A stretch of 64,000 nucleotides of DNA from Colwellia sp. 75C3 (GCF_002836255.1 NZ_PJAU01000059.1:1-64000); one strand, 5' to 3'; shown: positions 18,990 through 31,261, counted from the first letter of the stretch. A program made the numbers and translations. Notes: generated from the letters alone by a model not told the origin.

Positions 18990-20321
18990 CTAACTAAGAC
19001 CTAAATCTCTGGTCATATTCTCATTGTGTGATTGATGCACAATAATATTATCTTCAATACGAATACCACCAAAACAACGCATTTCATCAACATTTTGCCA
19101 GTTAACTTGATCCGCATTAGTCGATGACTTTAAATCAGCAAGTAATGAATCAATAAAATATAAACCAGGTTCAATGGTAAATACTTGGTTTGCTTCAATA
19201 GTACGAGATGTGCGTAAGAATGGGTGTGCTGCTGGCGTATTTACATGAGTGCCACGCTCATCAGCCATAAAACCACCAACATCATGTACCTGTAAACCTA
19301 AGTGATGACCTAAGCCATGTGGGAAGAAGGTAGAAATAATACCTGACTCAACCGCTGTATCAGCATCAACATTGATAAAGTTAAAGTCACGTAATACTTG
19401 GCCTATGGCTCTATGTGTTTCAATATGAAGATCAACATAACTCACACCAGGCTTTAATCCTGCTACAGCATTAAGCATCAGCTTATCCATACGAGCGATC
19501 AATTCCGCAAACTTATCATTCTTATATGAGTAAGTACGGGTAATATCTGCTGAATAGCCGTTAAAGTTAGCTCCGGCATCAATAAGAAATGATTGATGCG
19601 CTTGTGGCGTTATTTTATCCAACGTCATGTAATGTAAAATTGAGCAATTTTTATTTAGGGCTACAATGTTACCGTATGGCGTGTCGTTAGTGCCATAACC
19701 AATCGACTTAAGATAAGCCTGTTGGATATCATATTCACTATCACCTTGTAAAAAAGCGTTACGTGCCGCTTGATGCGCCTTAACTGCCAAAACATTCGAT
19801 TGACGAAGGCACTCATGCTCATATTTACTTTTATAACCACGATGATAGTGGATGTAATTAAGTAATGGTTCCGGATTAATAGCTTCAAAGCCTAGCGCTG
19901 TTGCTACTTCAATGTGGCTACCAATATAAGCAAAACCCTTTTTATCATAAGGTAATAACTTATCAACCTCGCTAGCCTTAGTTAACACTTTAATGTTAAA
20001 AAACTCACCCCAATAACTTTCTGCTAATGGTGTTATCTTGTGCCAAAAGTCGACTGGCTGATAATAAATTAGCGTTGGTTTATCTTCGCCATTAAGCACC
20101 AACCAAGAATTTGGAATATCAATGAGTGGTAGCCAATATTTAAAGTGAGGATTAACTTTAAACGGATAACTATTATCATCAAGAAAGATCTTAATTTCTT
20201 GTCCAGAATGGATAACTAAACCTTCGAGGTTTTCACGTGAAAGAACGGCTTTAGTCATCTGTTGCAACTGAGCAATATGAGCTGGGTATTGGCTAGCCAA
20301 CTTGGCATTAATTGTTGTCAT
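18990..20321 (-). CDS. pepQ: Xaa-Pro dipeptidase PepQ
   Basis: Cleaves dipeptides with C-terminal proline; PepQ proteins can also hydrolyse organophosphates. The 443 residues match the gammaproteobacterial length. The C-terminal pita-bread (M24) domain shows the dimetal ligands in order: DAGANFNGYSADITRTY with two Asp, FFPHGLGHHLGLQVHDVGG with His, FTIEPGLYF with Glu, and RIEDNIIV with the last Glu. It is the first gene of pepQ-yigZ-trkH. Confidence 0.94.
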   Translation of the reverse strand: MTTINAKLASQYPAHIAQLQQMTKAVLSRENLEGLVIHSGQEIKIFLDDNSYPFKVNPHFKYWLPLIDIPNSWLVLNGEDKPTLIYYQPVDFWHKITPLAESYWGEFFNIKVLTKASEVDKLLPYDKKGFAYIGSHIEVATALGFEAINPEPLLNYIHYHRGYKSKYEHECLRQSNVLAVKAHQAARNAFLQGDSEYDIQQAYLKSIGYGTNDTPYGNIVALNKNCSILHYMTLDKITPQAHQSFLIDAGANFNGYSADITRTYSYKNDKFAELIARMDKLMLNAVAGLKPGVSYVDLHIETHRAIGQVLRDFNFINVDADTAVESGIISTFFPHGLGHHLGLQVHDVGGFMADERGTHVNTPAAHPFLRTSRTIEANQVFTIEPGLYFIDSLLADLKSSTNADQVNWQNVDEMRCFGGIRIEDNIIVHQSHNENMTRDLGLS

Positions 20322-20476
20322 GTATTATGTCTCCGAAAGACGGCTATCAAGAAATTTAACTCATGATAGCATATACCATGCTATTGACTGATGAATGGCC
20401 TGCTTTAAATGTGATAAATCTGTGCAGAATACTTTGCGAATGAAAGAGACTGTTACCTTTAAAGCTTAAAATTTAA

Positions 20477-22408
20477 TTAATCACCAATACTCATATTAAT
20501 AACGTTATTAAAAACCTCACTCACCTGTCCAGGTTTGTGCTGGTAAATCTCTTGATAAGCTAAAACGCTTTTGACGTAATTACGGGTTTCTTTAAAGGGT
20601 ATGGTTTCTATCCAAATATCAGCGGGCATGACACTGCTATTTTTTAGCCATCGTTTTACTCTATAAGGACCCGCATTATATGACGCAGTAGCAAGAATCT
20701 GATTCCCCTTATTTTTATCAAGTAAGTTACGTAAATACTTGGTGCCTAATTTGATGTTATTTTCCGCATTGTACAAATATTTTCGACTAACACTACCTCG
20801 TTTTAATTGCTTTGCAGTCTTCGGCATTAATTGCATTAGTCCTTTAGCTCCTACTGGTGAACGAGCATCAGTCATAAACGAACTTTCACGTCTAGCTATA
20901 GCAAAAGCCCATGCTGGATTTATTGCTTGTTTCTTTGCGTGTTGATTGATTTTTTTGTCAAATGCTTTTGGAAATCGTAATTCAACATCATCAAGATAAC
21001 CAACTTGTGACAAGGTAAATATTGCTCGATCAAACCAACCATTTTCGTTAGCTAGTTTCGCAGCAACAAGCTTTTCGCGATCATTAAGTTGTTTCAACCA
21101 AAAACGCCATTCTCTTCGTGCTTCGATATAACGGCCTAAATAATAGAATTCGAATGCCCTCTTCGCTGAGGGATACAACAAGATGTTGTTCTTTTCCTGA
21201 CTACTGATCGTTAACGGACTATTTTGTAAACTGACCGGTGTATCTAAATAACTTGCCGCTAAAAAACCATAGTAATGACGTTTACTTGCTAATTCGTTCA
21301 TTACATCTTGTCCACGTTCGAGTTCATCCGTAGCAATCAATGCCCTTGCATACCAATACTGCCACTGCAATTCTGTTTTATATTTTGCCGGCATTGTTGC
21401 TAACTCTTGCAACACTCTTTGCCAATCCTGTTGTTTTAATACTTCAGTTAACTGCCACTGCATAATACTGCGGTCTACATTTTTAGGATCTAACCTTTCC
21501 AGCCATGTCATTGCCTGCTCATGATTTTTACTCGATAAAGCCACTGCAAATTTTTCTGTTATTTGTTCATTTTGCGTTGCCGAAAAAGTAAAGACTTGTT
21601 GCGCCTTTTTGTAACTAGCTAACGCTTTATCTGGGTCGCGCCAGACTAAGCGTTTAATACCATAAGTATATATTTCACTTTCTTGCACTGACTTTTTAAT
21701 AAATTTATTTTGTCTCGTTACTGTTGCAGGATCTCTTCTTACTTGGTGCCATAACCGCCCTAAATATTGCTGCTCTTTAGGCAATAAATTAGTTAAATAA
21801 GGAATAAGCGTATGTTTTCCGCCATTTGCAGCTAAAGCTATACGTTGCAAGACAATTTCATCCGTTCTATAACCAGCGAGTTGCCACTGCTTAATGATTG
21901 GGTCACAGACTTTATCTAATGATTTACCAACCAACCAAAGCTTAGTCACCTGTGGTAGTACGACACTTTTAGGAAAGCCTGCTTTTAATGAGAAGTTTAA
22001 CTTTTGACAACTCAACACTGTATTAGACGTTTTTTGATAAAACGACAAAAATAGAGAGCCTTTGCCTTTTTTAGCTAAATACTTCAACCACGCCTTTCGA
22101 AGTGGCCAGTCTAATGGTGAGTTTTTATATTTCTCTAGAAAAAGTGCTATTTCACCGGCAGATGATAGTTGCATAGTTTCCATTAGACGACGTTGGTCTA
22201 AATAGGGCTGTAGAGGGTAATAATATAATTGGTTATACAAGCTTTTATATCGCTCAGAATAACTTTGTGCTAATAACTTTTCAGCTTTTATGAATATTCT
22301 TTGCTGGCCAATATCTGTCAATATCTGCAAATTATCATCTGCTTGTGACATCTTCATTGATGCAAGCATACAGGCCGACAACAATAAAACCTTAAGTATA
22401 CTTTTCAC
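20477..22408 (-). CDS. slt: Soluble lytic murein transglycosylase Slt
   Basis: Periplasmic enzyme that cleaves peptidoglycan to 1,6-anhydro muropeptides. The 643-residue protein has a signal peptide ending near QA, a long alpha-helical superhelix, and a C-terminal lysozyme-like SLT domain with catalytic Glu in ARRESSF followed by GAKGLMQLMPKTA and ATASYNAGPYRV. Length is close to E. coli Slt70. Two GTG codons can start it; the inner one at 22408 is preferred because GAGG lies five bases before it. It is divergent from tusA. Confidence 0.93.
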   Translation of the reverse strand: MKSILKVLLLSACMLASMKMSQADDNLQILTDIGQQRIFIKAEKLLAQSYSERYKSLYNQLYYYPLQPYLDQRRLMETMQLSSAGEIALFLEKYKNSPLDWPLRKAWLKYLAKKGKGSLFLSFYQKTSNTVLSCQKLNFSLKAGFPKSVVLPQVTKLWLVGKSLDKVCDPIIKQWQLAGYRTDEIVLQRIALAANGGKHTLIPYLTNLLPKEQQYLGRLWHQVRRDPATVTRQNKFIKKSVQESEIYTYGIKRLVWRDPDKALASYKKAQQVFTFSATQNEQITEKFAVALSSKNHEQAMTWLERLDPKNVDRSIMQWQLTEVLKQQDWQRVLQELATMPAKYKTELQWQYWYARALIATDELERGQDVMNELASKRHYYGFLAASYLDTPVSLQNSPLTISSQEKNNILLYPSAKRAFEFYYLGRYIEARREWRFWLKQLNDREKLVAAKLANENGWFDRAIFTLSQVGYLDDVELRFPKAFDKKINQHAKKQAINPAWAFAIARRESSFMTDARSPVGAKGLMQLMPKTAKQLKRGSVSRKYLYNAENNIKLGTKYLRNLLDKNKGNQILATASYNAGPYRVKRWLKNSSVMPADIWIETIPFKETRNYVKSVLAYQEIYQHKPGQVSEVFNNVINMSIGD

Positions 22409-22580
22409 TGGCACCTCGGGAATTGATAATTAAATTTCTGGAGAGATTATTCTTAAACTTTGGATAACTTGAGTATAGCTGAAGCAATTTCTTTAAACGT
22501 TATTCTCGCTTTATTTCTTATGCTGAAATACTCCAATAAGGTATAATTATTTATAAATTAATCTTCTTAATGTTCATGTG

Positions 22581-22826
22581 ATGCCTACTACTATTTTTCA
22601 ACAAACTGATAATACCCTCGATGCTATAGGCCTACGTTGTCCTGAGCCTGTAATGATGGTCCGTATGAATATCCGAAAAATGGCTAGCGGTGAAACTTTA
22701 TTAATAAAATGTGATGATCCATCGACAGCTAGAGACATTCCTAGTTTTTGCCGATTTATGGAACATGAACTTATTGCAAAGCAAATAGACACCCTACCTT
22801 TTTTATATGTTATTAAAAAAAGCTAA
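22581..22826 (+). CDS. tusA: Sulfurtransferase TusA
   Basis: Small sulfur carrier that passes persulfide sulfur from IscS to the TusBCD relay for 2-thiouridine formation in tRNA. The 81 residues have the family signature [16 protein letters not shown] with the active-site Cys at about residue 19. A GTG directly precedes the ATG, and either could start. No good ribosome-binding site is visible for either, so the ATG is taken by convention. Confidence 0.93.
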   Translation: MPTTIFQQTDNTLDAIGLRCPEPVMMVRMNIRKMASGETLLIKCDDPSTARDIPSFCRFMEHELIAKQIDTLPFLYVIKKS

Positions 22827-22947
22827 CCGTTGCTCAAGCTTTCTATTATCAAGTTGTAACTAGGTATTTCTAGCAGGAACTTTTTCTTTAATTTATTGCC
22901 TGATTATTAGCAACAAGTAATCGCTAATACCCATGGAGCAATACCTT

Positions 22948-23637
22948 ATGACCAAACCTAGTAATAACAAACTCATTTCTTTTTTACAGAGCAATAAAAA
23001 ATTTATTATTTTTATCTTATTAATGTCGGTATTTCGAAGCGCTGTTGCCGATTGGTACACAGTGCCTACCGGCTCAATGCAACCTACCATTCAAGAAGGT
23101 GACCGGATTGTCGTTAACAAGATGGCTTATGATTTACGTCTTCCTTTTACCGGCGTAACATTGGTCTCCCTTGATACCCCACAACGTGGTGAGATTGTTG
23201 TTTTTGAATCTAAAGCTGCTGATCTTAGATTAATTAAACGTGTGATTGGTTTACCCGGTGATGTAGTAGCAATGAATAATGAAATTATTCAAGTGAACGG
23301 TAAAACGCTTTCTTATAAAGCATTAGCTAAAAGTCCTAATAACCAAAACAGTACTACGATCTCTTCAATAGAAACAATAGGAGATATCCATCACCATATA
23401 AATATTGATAATACCGCAAGTGATAGCCTCAGTAATTTTTCCCCCGTGACTGTTCCCGCAGGTCATTATTTAGTATTGGGTGATAATCGACGCCATAGTG
23501 CTGACTCTCGTGTTTATGGCTTTGTTCCTCATAATGAATTACGTGGAAAAGCGACAGCAATCGCCTTCTCTGTTAATTATGATAACTATTACATACCAAG
23601 ATCTGACCGATTTTTACAAGACATATATCGTTTATAG
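22948..23637 (+). CDS. lepB: Signal peptidase I (S26)
   Basis: Membrane-anchored protease that cleaves signal peptides. From the ATG at 22948 it has 229 residues: one N-terminal transmembrane segment (FIIFILLMSVFRSAVA), then the periplasmic catalytic region. The serine is in PTGSMQPTI, the lysine in RLIKRVIGLPGD, and the C-terminal box is GDNRRHSADSR. An ATG 15 bases upstream is possible, but GGAG at nine bases supports the inner start. It is shorter than E. coli LepB (two membrane segments, 324 residues) and is not beside lepA or rnc, so it may be a second, specialised signal peptidase. Confidence 0.88.
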   Translation: MTKPSNNKLISFLQSNKKFIIFILLMSVFRSAVADWYTVPTGSMQPTIQEGDRIVVNKMAYDLRLPFTGVTLVSLDTPQRGEIVVFESKAADLRLIKRVIGLPGDVVAMNNEIIQVNGKTLSYKALAKSPNNQNSTTISSIETIGDIHHHINIDNTASDSLSNFSPVTVPAGHYLVLGDNRRHSADSRVYGFVPHNELRGKATAIAFSVNYDNYYIPRSDRFLQDIYRL

Positions 23638-23651
23638 TAGCCATTCATTAT

Positions 23652-23685
23652 AAAAAATCCCCAAGCCTAATAGGTATTGGGGATT
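23652..23685 (-). terminator. Rho-independent terminator after the YdcH-like gene
   Basis: The stem AATCCCCAA with TTGGGGATT, extended by an inner partly paired segment, is followed by six T residues when read leftward. It lies between the converging lepB and YdcH-like genes and best suits the leftward transcript. Confidence 0.82.
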
Positions 23686-23709
23686 AAGCAACTCACTTTA
23701 CAATAAAAT

Positions 23710-23961
23710 TTATGCCGGTATTTGTACTTTTTTCAACATAACAAAAAGCTCATCTTTCAGTTTGAGTCTTAGCTTCTTTTTACCATCCAAATATTCATCA
23801 CTGGTGTTCTCAACACCTTGCTCTATACGATTAACTTCGTGATCAATTTCATGATACTCATTAAAGCGTTTCAAAAAGTGGTTATCATTCATTTTTAAGT
23901 GATGTATCTCATCGGTTAAATCTGGAAATTCGTGATGTAAATCATGCTTTTCTAATGTCAT
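23710..23961 (-). CDS. YdcH-like protein (DUF465)
   Basis: An 83-residue, highly charged, probably coiled-coil protein of the DUF465/YdcH type, recognised by the start EKHDLHHEFPDL, the central IHHLKMNDNHFLKRFNEYHEID and the later KKLRLKLKDELF. The ATG at 23961 has GGAG six bases upstream; an earlier in-frame TTG is disfavoured. Function is unknown. It follows the DksA-like gene by 43 bases and has its own terminator. Confidence 0.82.
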   Translation of the reverse strand: MTLEKHDLHHEFPDLTDEIHHLKMNDNHFLKRFNEYHEIDHEVNRIEQGVENTSDEYLDGKKKLRLKLKDELFVMLKKVQIPA

Positions 23962-24004
23962 ATTTTTCTCCAAAAGTTATTATCTAAATTTGTAGTGTTG
24001 ATTA

Positions 24005-24319
24005 TTAATGTGCGCACTTAATACATGTGGTTGTATAGGGTAATGCCGATAATCTATCGGGATTAATCGGTTCATCACACTCAGTACAATTCCCGTATAA
24101 ACCGTCGGTAATCCGCTTGAGTGCTGACTTAACTAAGCTTAATTCTAATTTCGCTTCGTGATGTATTTCATCAAGTACGTCGTCATTTTCTGTTTCTGTT
24201 GCTTGTTCAGAAAAATCCTGTGATCGACCTTTATGGAAGTCAGCTTCTATTGCAGAAATTCGCTTTGTTAGTTGTGATTGCTTATTTTCCAATAACGTCG
24301 TTATCTCTTTGCTTGGCAT
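24005..24319 (-). CDS. DksA/TraR-type zinc-finger protein
   Basis: A 104-residue protein with an N-terminal coiled-coil half and a C-terminal C4 zinc finger, CTECDEPINPDRL followed 17 residues later by CIKCA. This resembles short DksA paralogues, which act in the secondary channel of RNA polymerase. It lacks the length of true DksA (about 150 residues). The residues in the coiled-coil tip that matter in DksA cannot be placed with confidence, so a ppGpp-linked role is only a possibility. It is upstream of the YdcH-like gene and downstream of glyS. Confidence 0.83.
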   Translation of the reverse strand: MPSKEITTLLENKQSQLTKRISAIEADFHKGRSQDFSEQATETENDDVLDEIHHEAKLELSLVKSALKRITDGLYGNCTECDEPINPDRLSALPYTTTCIKCAH

Positions 24320-24446
24320 AAACAGTTCCTTATTAATCAGTCTTTATATTCTCTACATTCACTTTACGCCTATCAGTATTGCTGTTGTTGATCTAGCTCA
24401 AGTTTTTGATGCCATTTCTTTATTGTTTACCACTTAATTTTAGACA

Positions 24447-24480
24447 TAAAAAAAGGCCATGTTGCCATGACCTTTTTTAG
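24447..24480 (-). terminator. Terminator after glyS
   Basis: The hairpin AAAAAAGGCCATG-TTGC-CATGACCTTTTTT, with one internal mismatch, has A and T runs on its two sides. It lies just past the glyS stop on the leftward strand, before the DksA-like gene. Confidence 0.8.
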
Positions 24481-24512
24481 GTTTTTGTACTTATAGAATG
24501 ATCAAAATACCA

Positions 24513-26579
24513 CTATTGAAGTACTGAAATATCCGCGATAGCAAAGAAGCTATTTCTTATTTCATTCAGTAACGTTAGGCGATTAATTTTAATAGCTTCG
24601 TCATCACTCATCACCATGACATTATCAAAGAAAGTATCTATCGGCGCTTTAAGCTGAGCCAACTCAGACAGTGCTGCTTGATAGTTTTTATCGACCATTA
24701 ATGGCGAAACCTTCAACTTTATCTCTTGGTAGATGTTAGCTAAATCACGTTCAGCTTCTTCTGTTGCTAAGTCAGCATTAAACGCTTGATAAAGTTCACC
24801 ATCAAATTTAGCTAAGATGTTACCTACACGTTTATTTGCCGCAGCAAGTGTTGCCGCTTCAGCTAACTCACCAAAGAATGTCACTGCTTTAATGCGTTTG
24901 TCAAAATCAAGTGGTGCACTTGGTTTTTTAGCTAATACCGCTTGGATGATATCAACTCGAATGCCCTGCTCTTGATAGAATGCACGGAAACGACCCATAA
25001 TAAATTCAAGTACATCGCTGGCGGTATTTTCGTTAACTAACTTGTCACCAAACAATTCTATGCTTTTATTAATCAAAGTAGAAAGGTCTAAATCAAGCTG
25101 CTTTTCTATGATGATACGAATACTACCAATAGCAGCTCTTCGTAGCGCAAATGGGTCTTTATCGCCCTTAGGTGCTTGATTAATACCAAAGATTCCAACT
25201 AGGCTATCAATCTTGTCACTTATAGCAACGGCGCAACCAATATTTGCTTCAGGTAACGAATCACCGGAAAAACGTGGACGATACTGATCTTCCAATGCTT
25301 GCGCGATATTTTCATTTTCACCATCATGCAAAGCATAGTACTTACCCATAGTGCCCTGCACTTGTGGAAATTCCAGTACCATTTCTGACATTAAATCTGT
25401 TTTGCTAAGTAGACCTGCACGATAAGCATCTTGTGCATTTTCATTTAATTGTTCAGCGATGAACTGAGATAACGAGGCAATGCGTTCAGATTTTGCTTTT
25501 AATGTCCCTAACTGCTTTTGGAACAATACTGACTCAAGGCTAGCAAGTCTTGATTCTAAGCTTTGCTTTTTATCTGTTTTAAAGAAAAACTCAGCATCAG
25601 CTAGACGTGGACGGATTACTTTTTCATTACCAAAGATAACGGCGTTAGGATCTTTAGATTCTATATTGGCAACAAAAATGAATTTATTAACCAATTGACC
25701 TGCTTTATCAGTTACAGGAAAATACTTCTGATGATCTTTCATCGAGTATATTAACGGCTCTGCAGGAACATTTAAAAAGTCTTCATCAAATGTGCCCACT
25801 AAGGTAACTGGCCATTCAACCAGTGCAGTAACTTCGTTAAGTAATTCTTCATCAATCAAGGCAACAGCATCAATGTCATTCGCTACTTGTTTTATTTGAG
25901 CAACAATCTTGTTTTGTCTTTCATTAAAGTCTACTTCTACATAAGCTTTTAATAAGTTAGCTTGGTAATCATTAGCATGTTCAATTGTCACTAAACCTTC
26001 ATGATGAAAGCGATGACCTTGCACTTGATTACTTGAACTTACACCAAGTGCTTCTCCTGCAATTATTTCATTACCAAAAAGCATAGTTAACGTGTGCACT
26101 GGACGAATGAACTGAGTACGCTCAGCTCCCCAACGCATTGGTTTGGCAATGGGTAATTTATTTAAGGCTGTAGTGACCATGGCGGGTACAAGTTCAGTAA
26201 CCGCTTTACCTGCGACAGTAGCGCGATGAAGCAACCACTCGCCTTTATCAGTAACTAAGCGTTCAGCCTGATCAACGTCTATGCCGTTCGATCGAGCCCA
26301 ACCTTGTGCAGCTTTACTAGCATTACCTTCAGCATCAAAAGCAACATTGACTGCTGGCCCGCGCTTTTCTACTGTTTTGTCTTCTTGTTTATCTACTAAA
26401 TCAAATACTTGAACAGCTAAACGACGAGGTGTTGCGAACCATTTAATATCGCTATACGCTAAACCATGAGCATCCAACTGGCTTTTAATATTGTCATAAA
26501 AAGCAGTTGCTAATGTTTTTAAAGATTTCGGAGGTAACTCTTCAGTACCAAGCTCAATAAGGAGTGTTTCCGTAGTCAT
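24513..26579 (-). CDS. glyS: Glycyl-tRNA synthetase beta subunit
   Basis: The beta chain of the alpha2-beta2 bacterial glycyl-tRNA synthetase, which binds tRNA(Gly). The 688 residues are the usual length. They begin TETLLIELGTEELPPKSL and contain WGAERTQFIRPVHTL and the DPFALRRAAIGSIRII segment before a C-terminal tRNA anticodon-binding-like region. Its start codon overlaps the glyQ stop region, so the two subunits are translationally coupled, as expected for a fixed stoichiometry. Confidence 0.96.
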   Translation of the reverse strand: MTTETLLIELGTEELPPKSLKTLATAFYDNIKSQLDAHGLAYSDIKWFATPRRLAVQVFDLVDKQEDKTVEKRGPAVNVAFDAEGNASKAAQGWARSNGIDVDQAERLVTDKGEWLLHRATVAGKAVTELVPAMVTTALNKLPIAKPMRWGAERTQFIRPVHTLTMLFGNEIIAGEALGVSSSNQVQGHRFHHEGLVTIEHANDYQANLLKAYVEVDFNERQNKIVAQIKQVANDIDAVALIDEELLNEVTALVEWPVTLVGTFDEDFLNVPAEPLIYSMKDHQKYFPVTDKAGQLVNKFIFVANIESKDPNAVIFGNEKVIRPRLADAEFFFKTDKKQSLESRLASLESVLFQKQLGTLKAKSERIASLSQFIAEQLNENAQDAYRAGLLSKTDLMSEMVLEFPQVQGTMGKYYALHDGENENIAQALEDQYRPRFSGDSLPEANIGCAVAISDKIDSLVGIFGINQAPKGDKDPFALRRAAIGSIRIIIEKQLDLDLSTLINKSIELFGDKLVNENTASDVLEFIMGRFRAFYQEQGIRVDIIQAVLAKKPSAPLDFDKRIKAVTFFGELAEAATLAAANKRVGNILAKFDGELYQAFNADLATEEAERDLANIYQEIKLKVSPLMVDKNYQAALSELAQLKAPIDTFFDNVMVMSDDEAIKINRLTLLNEIRNSFFAIADISVLQ

Positions 26580-27520
26580 TATTTATCTCCTTTAGTTAAC
26601 GTTTCATTAGTGCTGGCGTTGTTATTTTTACATAGCGGGAAACCAAGCTCTTCACGTTTCTGGTAATAAGCTTGTGCAACACCTTTTGATAAAGCACGTA
26701 CTCGTAGAATGTAACGCTGGCGTTCAGTTACTGATATAGCATGACGCGCATCAAGTAAGTTAAAAGCATGTGATGCTTTTATTACTTGCTCATAAGCTGG
26801 TAGAGGTAAATTAGCTTCAATCAGCTTTTGACTATCTTTTTCACATTGATCAAACTGAACAAATAACGCATCAACATCGGCGTGTTCAAAGTTATAAGTA
26901 GATTGCTCTACTTCATTTTGATGGAAAATATCACGATAATAAACAGTACCTAATGGACCATCAGTCCAAACTAAGTCATAGATGCTATCCACATTTTGGA
27001 TATACATTGCTAAGCGCTCTAGTCCGTATGTAATTTCACCGGTAACTGGCGTACATTCTAAACCACCAACTTGTTGGAAATAAGTAAATTGAGATATTTC
27101 CATACCGTTTAACCAGATTTCCCAGCCTAAACCCCAAGCACCTAACGTTGGTGACTCCCAGTTATCTTCAACAAAGCGAATATCATGAACAAGTGGATCT
27201 ACACCTAACTCTTTTAATGAGTTGAGGTACAGCTCCTGAATATTCTTCGGTGATGGTTTCAGCATCACTTGGAATTGATAATAGTGCTGTAAGCGATTTG
27301 GGTTTTCACCATAACGACCATCTGTTGGACGACGGCAAGGTTGCACGTAGGCGCTACTAATCGGCTCAGGGCCAATAGAGCGTAAAAAAGTCATTGGATG
27401 GAATGTTCCAGCCCCTACTTCTAGATCAAGAGGCTGTACGATTACACAGCCTTGACGTGACCAGTAATCTTGCAGTTGCAAGATTAATCCTTGGAAAGTT
27501 TTACTATTATAAGTTGTCAT
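26579..27520 (-). CDS. glyQ: Glycyl-tRNA synthetase alpha subunit
   Basis: The catalytic class II subunit that forms glycyl-adenylate. The 313 residues contain the class II motifs, including [42 protein letters not shown] and the terminal [20 protein letters not shown]. The frame also opens at a GTG at 27535. The ATG at 27520 gives the usual length, but neither start has a strong ribosome-binding site. It is the first gene of glyQS, beginning after the gyrB terminator. Confidence 0.96.
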   Translation of the reverse strand: MTTYNSKTFQGLILQLQDYWSRQGCVIVQPLDLEVGAGTFHPMTFLRSIGPEPISSAYVQPCRRPTDGRYGENPNRLQHYYQFQVMLKPSPKNIQELYLNSLKELGVDPLVHDIRFVEDNWESPTLGAWGLGWEIWLNGMEISQFTYFQQVGGLECTPVTGEITYGLERLAMYIQNVDSIYDLVWTDGPLGTVYYRDIFHQNEVEQSTYNFEHADVDALFVQFDQCEKDSQKLIEANLPLPAYEQVIKASHAFNLLDARHAISVTERQRYILRVRALSKGVAQAYYQKREELGFPLCKNNNASTNETLTKGDK

Positions 27521-27626
27521 GGTGTTCACATTCACTTTTGTATTGTTTAACTGAGCAAAGGGTTTTCATATTCTTTGCCATATTATTCGTTTTGTAATTA
27601 TAACTTTATTAGAGTATTTATCCTAC

Positions 27627-27658
27627 AAAAATGCCCGATATGAAGACCGGGCATTTTA
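27627..27658 (-). terminator. Rho-independent terminator after gyrB
   Basis: An 11 bp stem (AAAAATGCCCG with CGGGCATTTT) with a ten-base loop and flanking A/T runs, placed 19 bases past the gyrB stop. It closes the dnaA-dnaN-recF-gyrB series before glyQ. Confidence 0.87.
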
Positions 27659-27676
27659 TTTAGAAGCTAATAATTA

Positions 27677-30130
<2,454 letters not shown>

Positions 30131-31261
30131 CTACTCAATCTTAACTGAATTATTCACAGGTAATATACCACCATGTTTCACGTGAAACATATGATATTTA
30201 TTTTTACTACTCTCTTTATCAATAACTGAGTCGTTAGTAATAAAAGGTTGTAATACACCCTCTTCTATTGCCGTAATAATTACTTGGCAATCCAAAGTAC
30301 TTAACGCTGTTGACAAAGACTCTCTAGAATTAGCATCTAATTCAGCACCTATGTCATCAATAAGTAAAATTGGTTTTACTCGATTAACTCTTGCAATTAA
30401 TTTAGCTTGTGCAAATGTTAACGCCAGTAAAAACAACTTTTGTTGTCCTCTTGAAAGCTGACTTTCTAATGCCTGCTTTGCAATGAGAAATTTCACATCA
30501 AATTTATGCGCGCCATAAATGCTATAACCAAAAGCTTGTTCTCTTTCATAGCTATCATTTAACGAATCAATTAACTTCTTCTTCTGTGGCCAACCTTGTA
30601 AATATTGAACCGTAACTTTATCAGCAATACTCGGTAATAACATTTCTAACCAATAAGGTAACTCTGCAATTAAGTTAGTTATATATTGATTTCTAACTTC
30701 AGCAACTTCTTCTGAAAGTTGGCAAAACAGCGCGGTCCAATAATCAAATGTCGCTTTATCTAAATTGTGTCTTATACAAGCATTACGTTGTTTGAGTACT
30801 CTATTAAATTCACGCCATTGCTTAGATGAATCATGTTTCACGTGAAACATACCTAACTCTACAAAACGACGACGCTCTTTCGGTCCGCCAAAAAATAGTT
30901 TAAAACTTTCCGGAGTGACAATTTGTACTGCTATATTCTTAGCTAACTCAGATAAACGCGCATGACGCTCACCATTTATTTTAATAAGCGTAACACCTGT
31001 TTGTAAATGTTTGCTTAAGCCTAGTTGTAAATCGTTTATATCTTTAACACTAACAACAAAATTATCAGTGTCGTAACTTGCAAGATGCTCTACTTTACTC
31101 GTTCGAAAAGATTTACCATGACCAAGAAAAAATATAGCTTCAAGTAAACTACTTTTTCCGCTGCCATTATCCCCAACAAAAAAATTAAGTTTGGGATGTA
31201 AATCAATAGCAACAGATGATAAGTTTCTAAAATTATACGTAGTAAGCCTAGCAACACTCAT
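30131..31261 (-). CDS. recF: Recombination protein RecF
   Basis: SMC-like ATPase that helps load RecA at single-strand gaps. The 376 residues show Walker A GDNGSGKSS (about 31-39), the signature region QLSRGQQKLFLLAL and Walker B ILLIDDIGAELD. It is about 20 residues longer than E. coli RecF. The peptide MFHVKH occurs twice, at about residues 138-143 and 358-363, and each copy is encoded by a perfect 16-base parS site in the same frame. From memory, most RecF proteins have FHVE-type sequences at these two places, so the Lys may have been selected through the DNA. It lies between dnaN and gyrB. Confidence 0.96.
   Translation of the reverse strand: MSVARLTTYNFRNLSSVAIDLHPKLNFFVGDNGSGKSSLLEAIFFLGHGKSFRTSKVEHLASYDTDNFVVSVKDINDLQLGLSKHLQTGVTLIKINGERHARLSELAKNIAVQIVTPESFKLFFGGPKERRRFVELGMFHVKHDSSKQWREFNRVLKQRNACIRHNLDKATFDYWTALFCQLSEEVAEVRNQYITNLIAELPYWLEMLLPSIADKVTVQYLQGWPQKKKLIDSLNDSYEREQAFGYSIYGAHKFDVKFLIAKQALESQLSRGQQKLFLLALTFAQAKLIARVNRVKPILLIDDIGAELDANSRESLSTALSTLDCQVIITAIEEGVLQPFITNDSVIDKESSKNKYHMFHVKHGGILPVNNSVKIE
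30174..30189. promoter_or_regulatory. parS: parS site (ParB-binding), copy 1, inside recF
   Basis: TGTTTCACGTGAAACA, a perfect palindromic match to the bacterial chromosomal parS consensus. It is inside the last 30 codons of recF and reads ATG TTT CAC GTG AAA CAT (MFHVKH) on the coding strand. ParA and ParB are encoded at 42.4-44.1 kb in this window. Confidence 0.93.
30834..30849. promoter_or_regulatory. parS: parS site (ParB-binding), copy 2, inside recF
   Basis: A second perfect TGTTTCACGTGAAACA, exactly 660 bases from the first centre to centre. It lies in the middle of recF and is read in the same frame, again giving MFHVKH. Two perfect 16-base sites in one gene are far beyond chance and mark this as part of the chromosomal centromere beside oriC. 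Confidence 0.93.

Noticed and set aside
20229..20244. CACGTG-centred palindrome in pepQ as a third parS
   Set aside because: Three of 16 positions differ from consensus, including two in the outer arm; likely chance.
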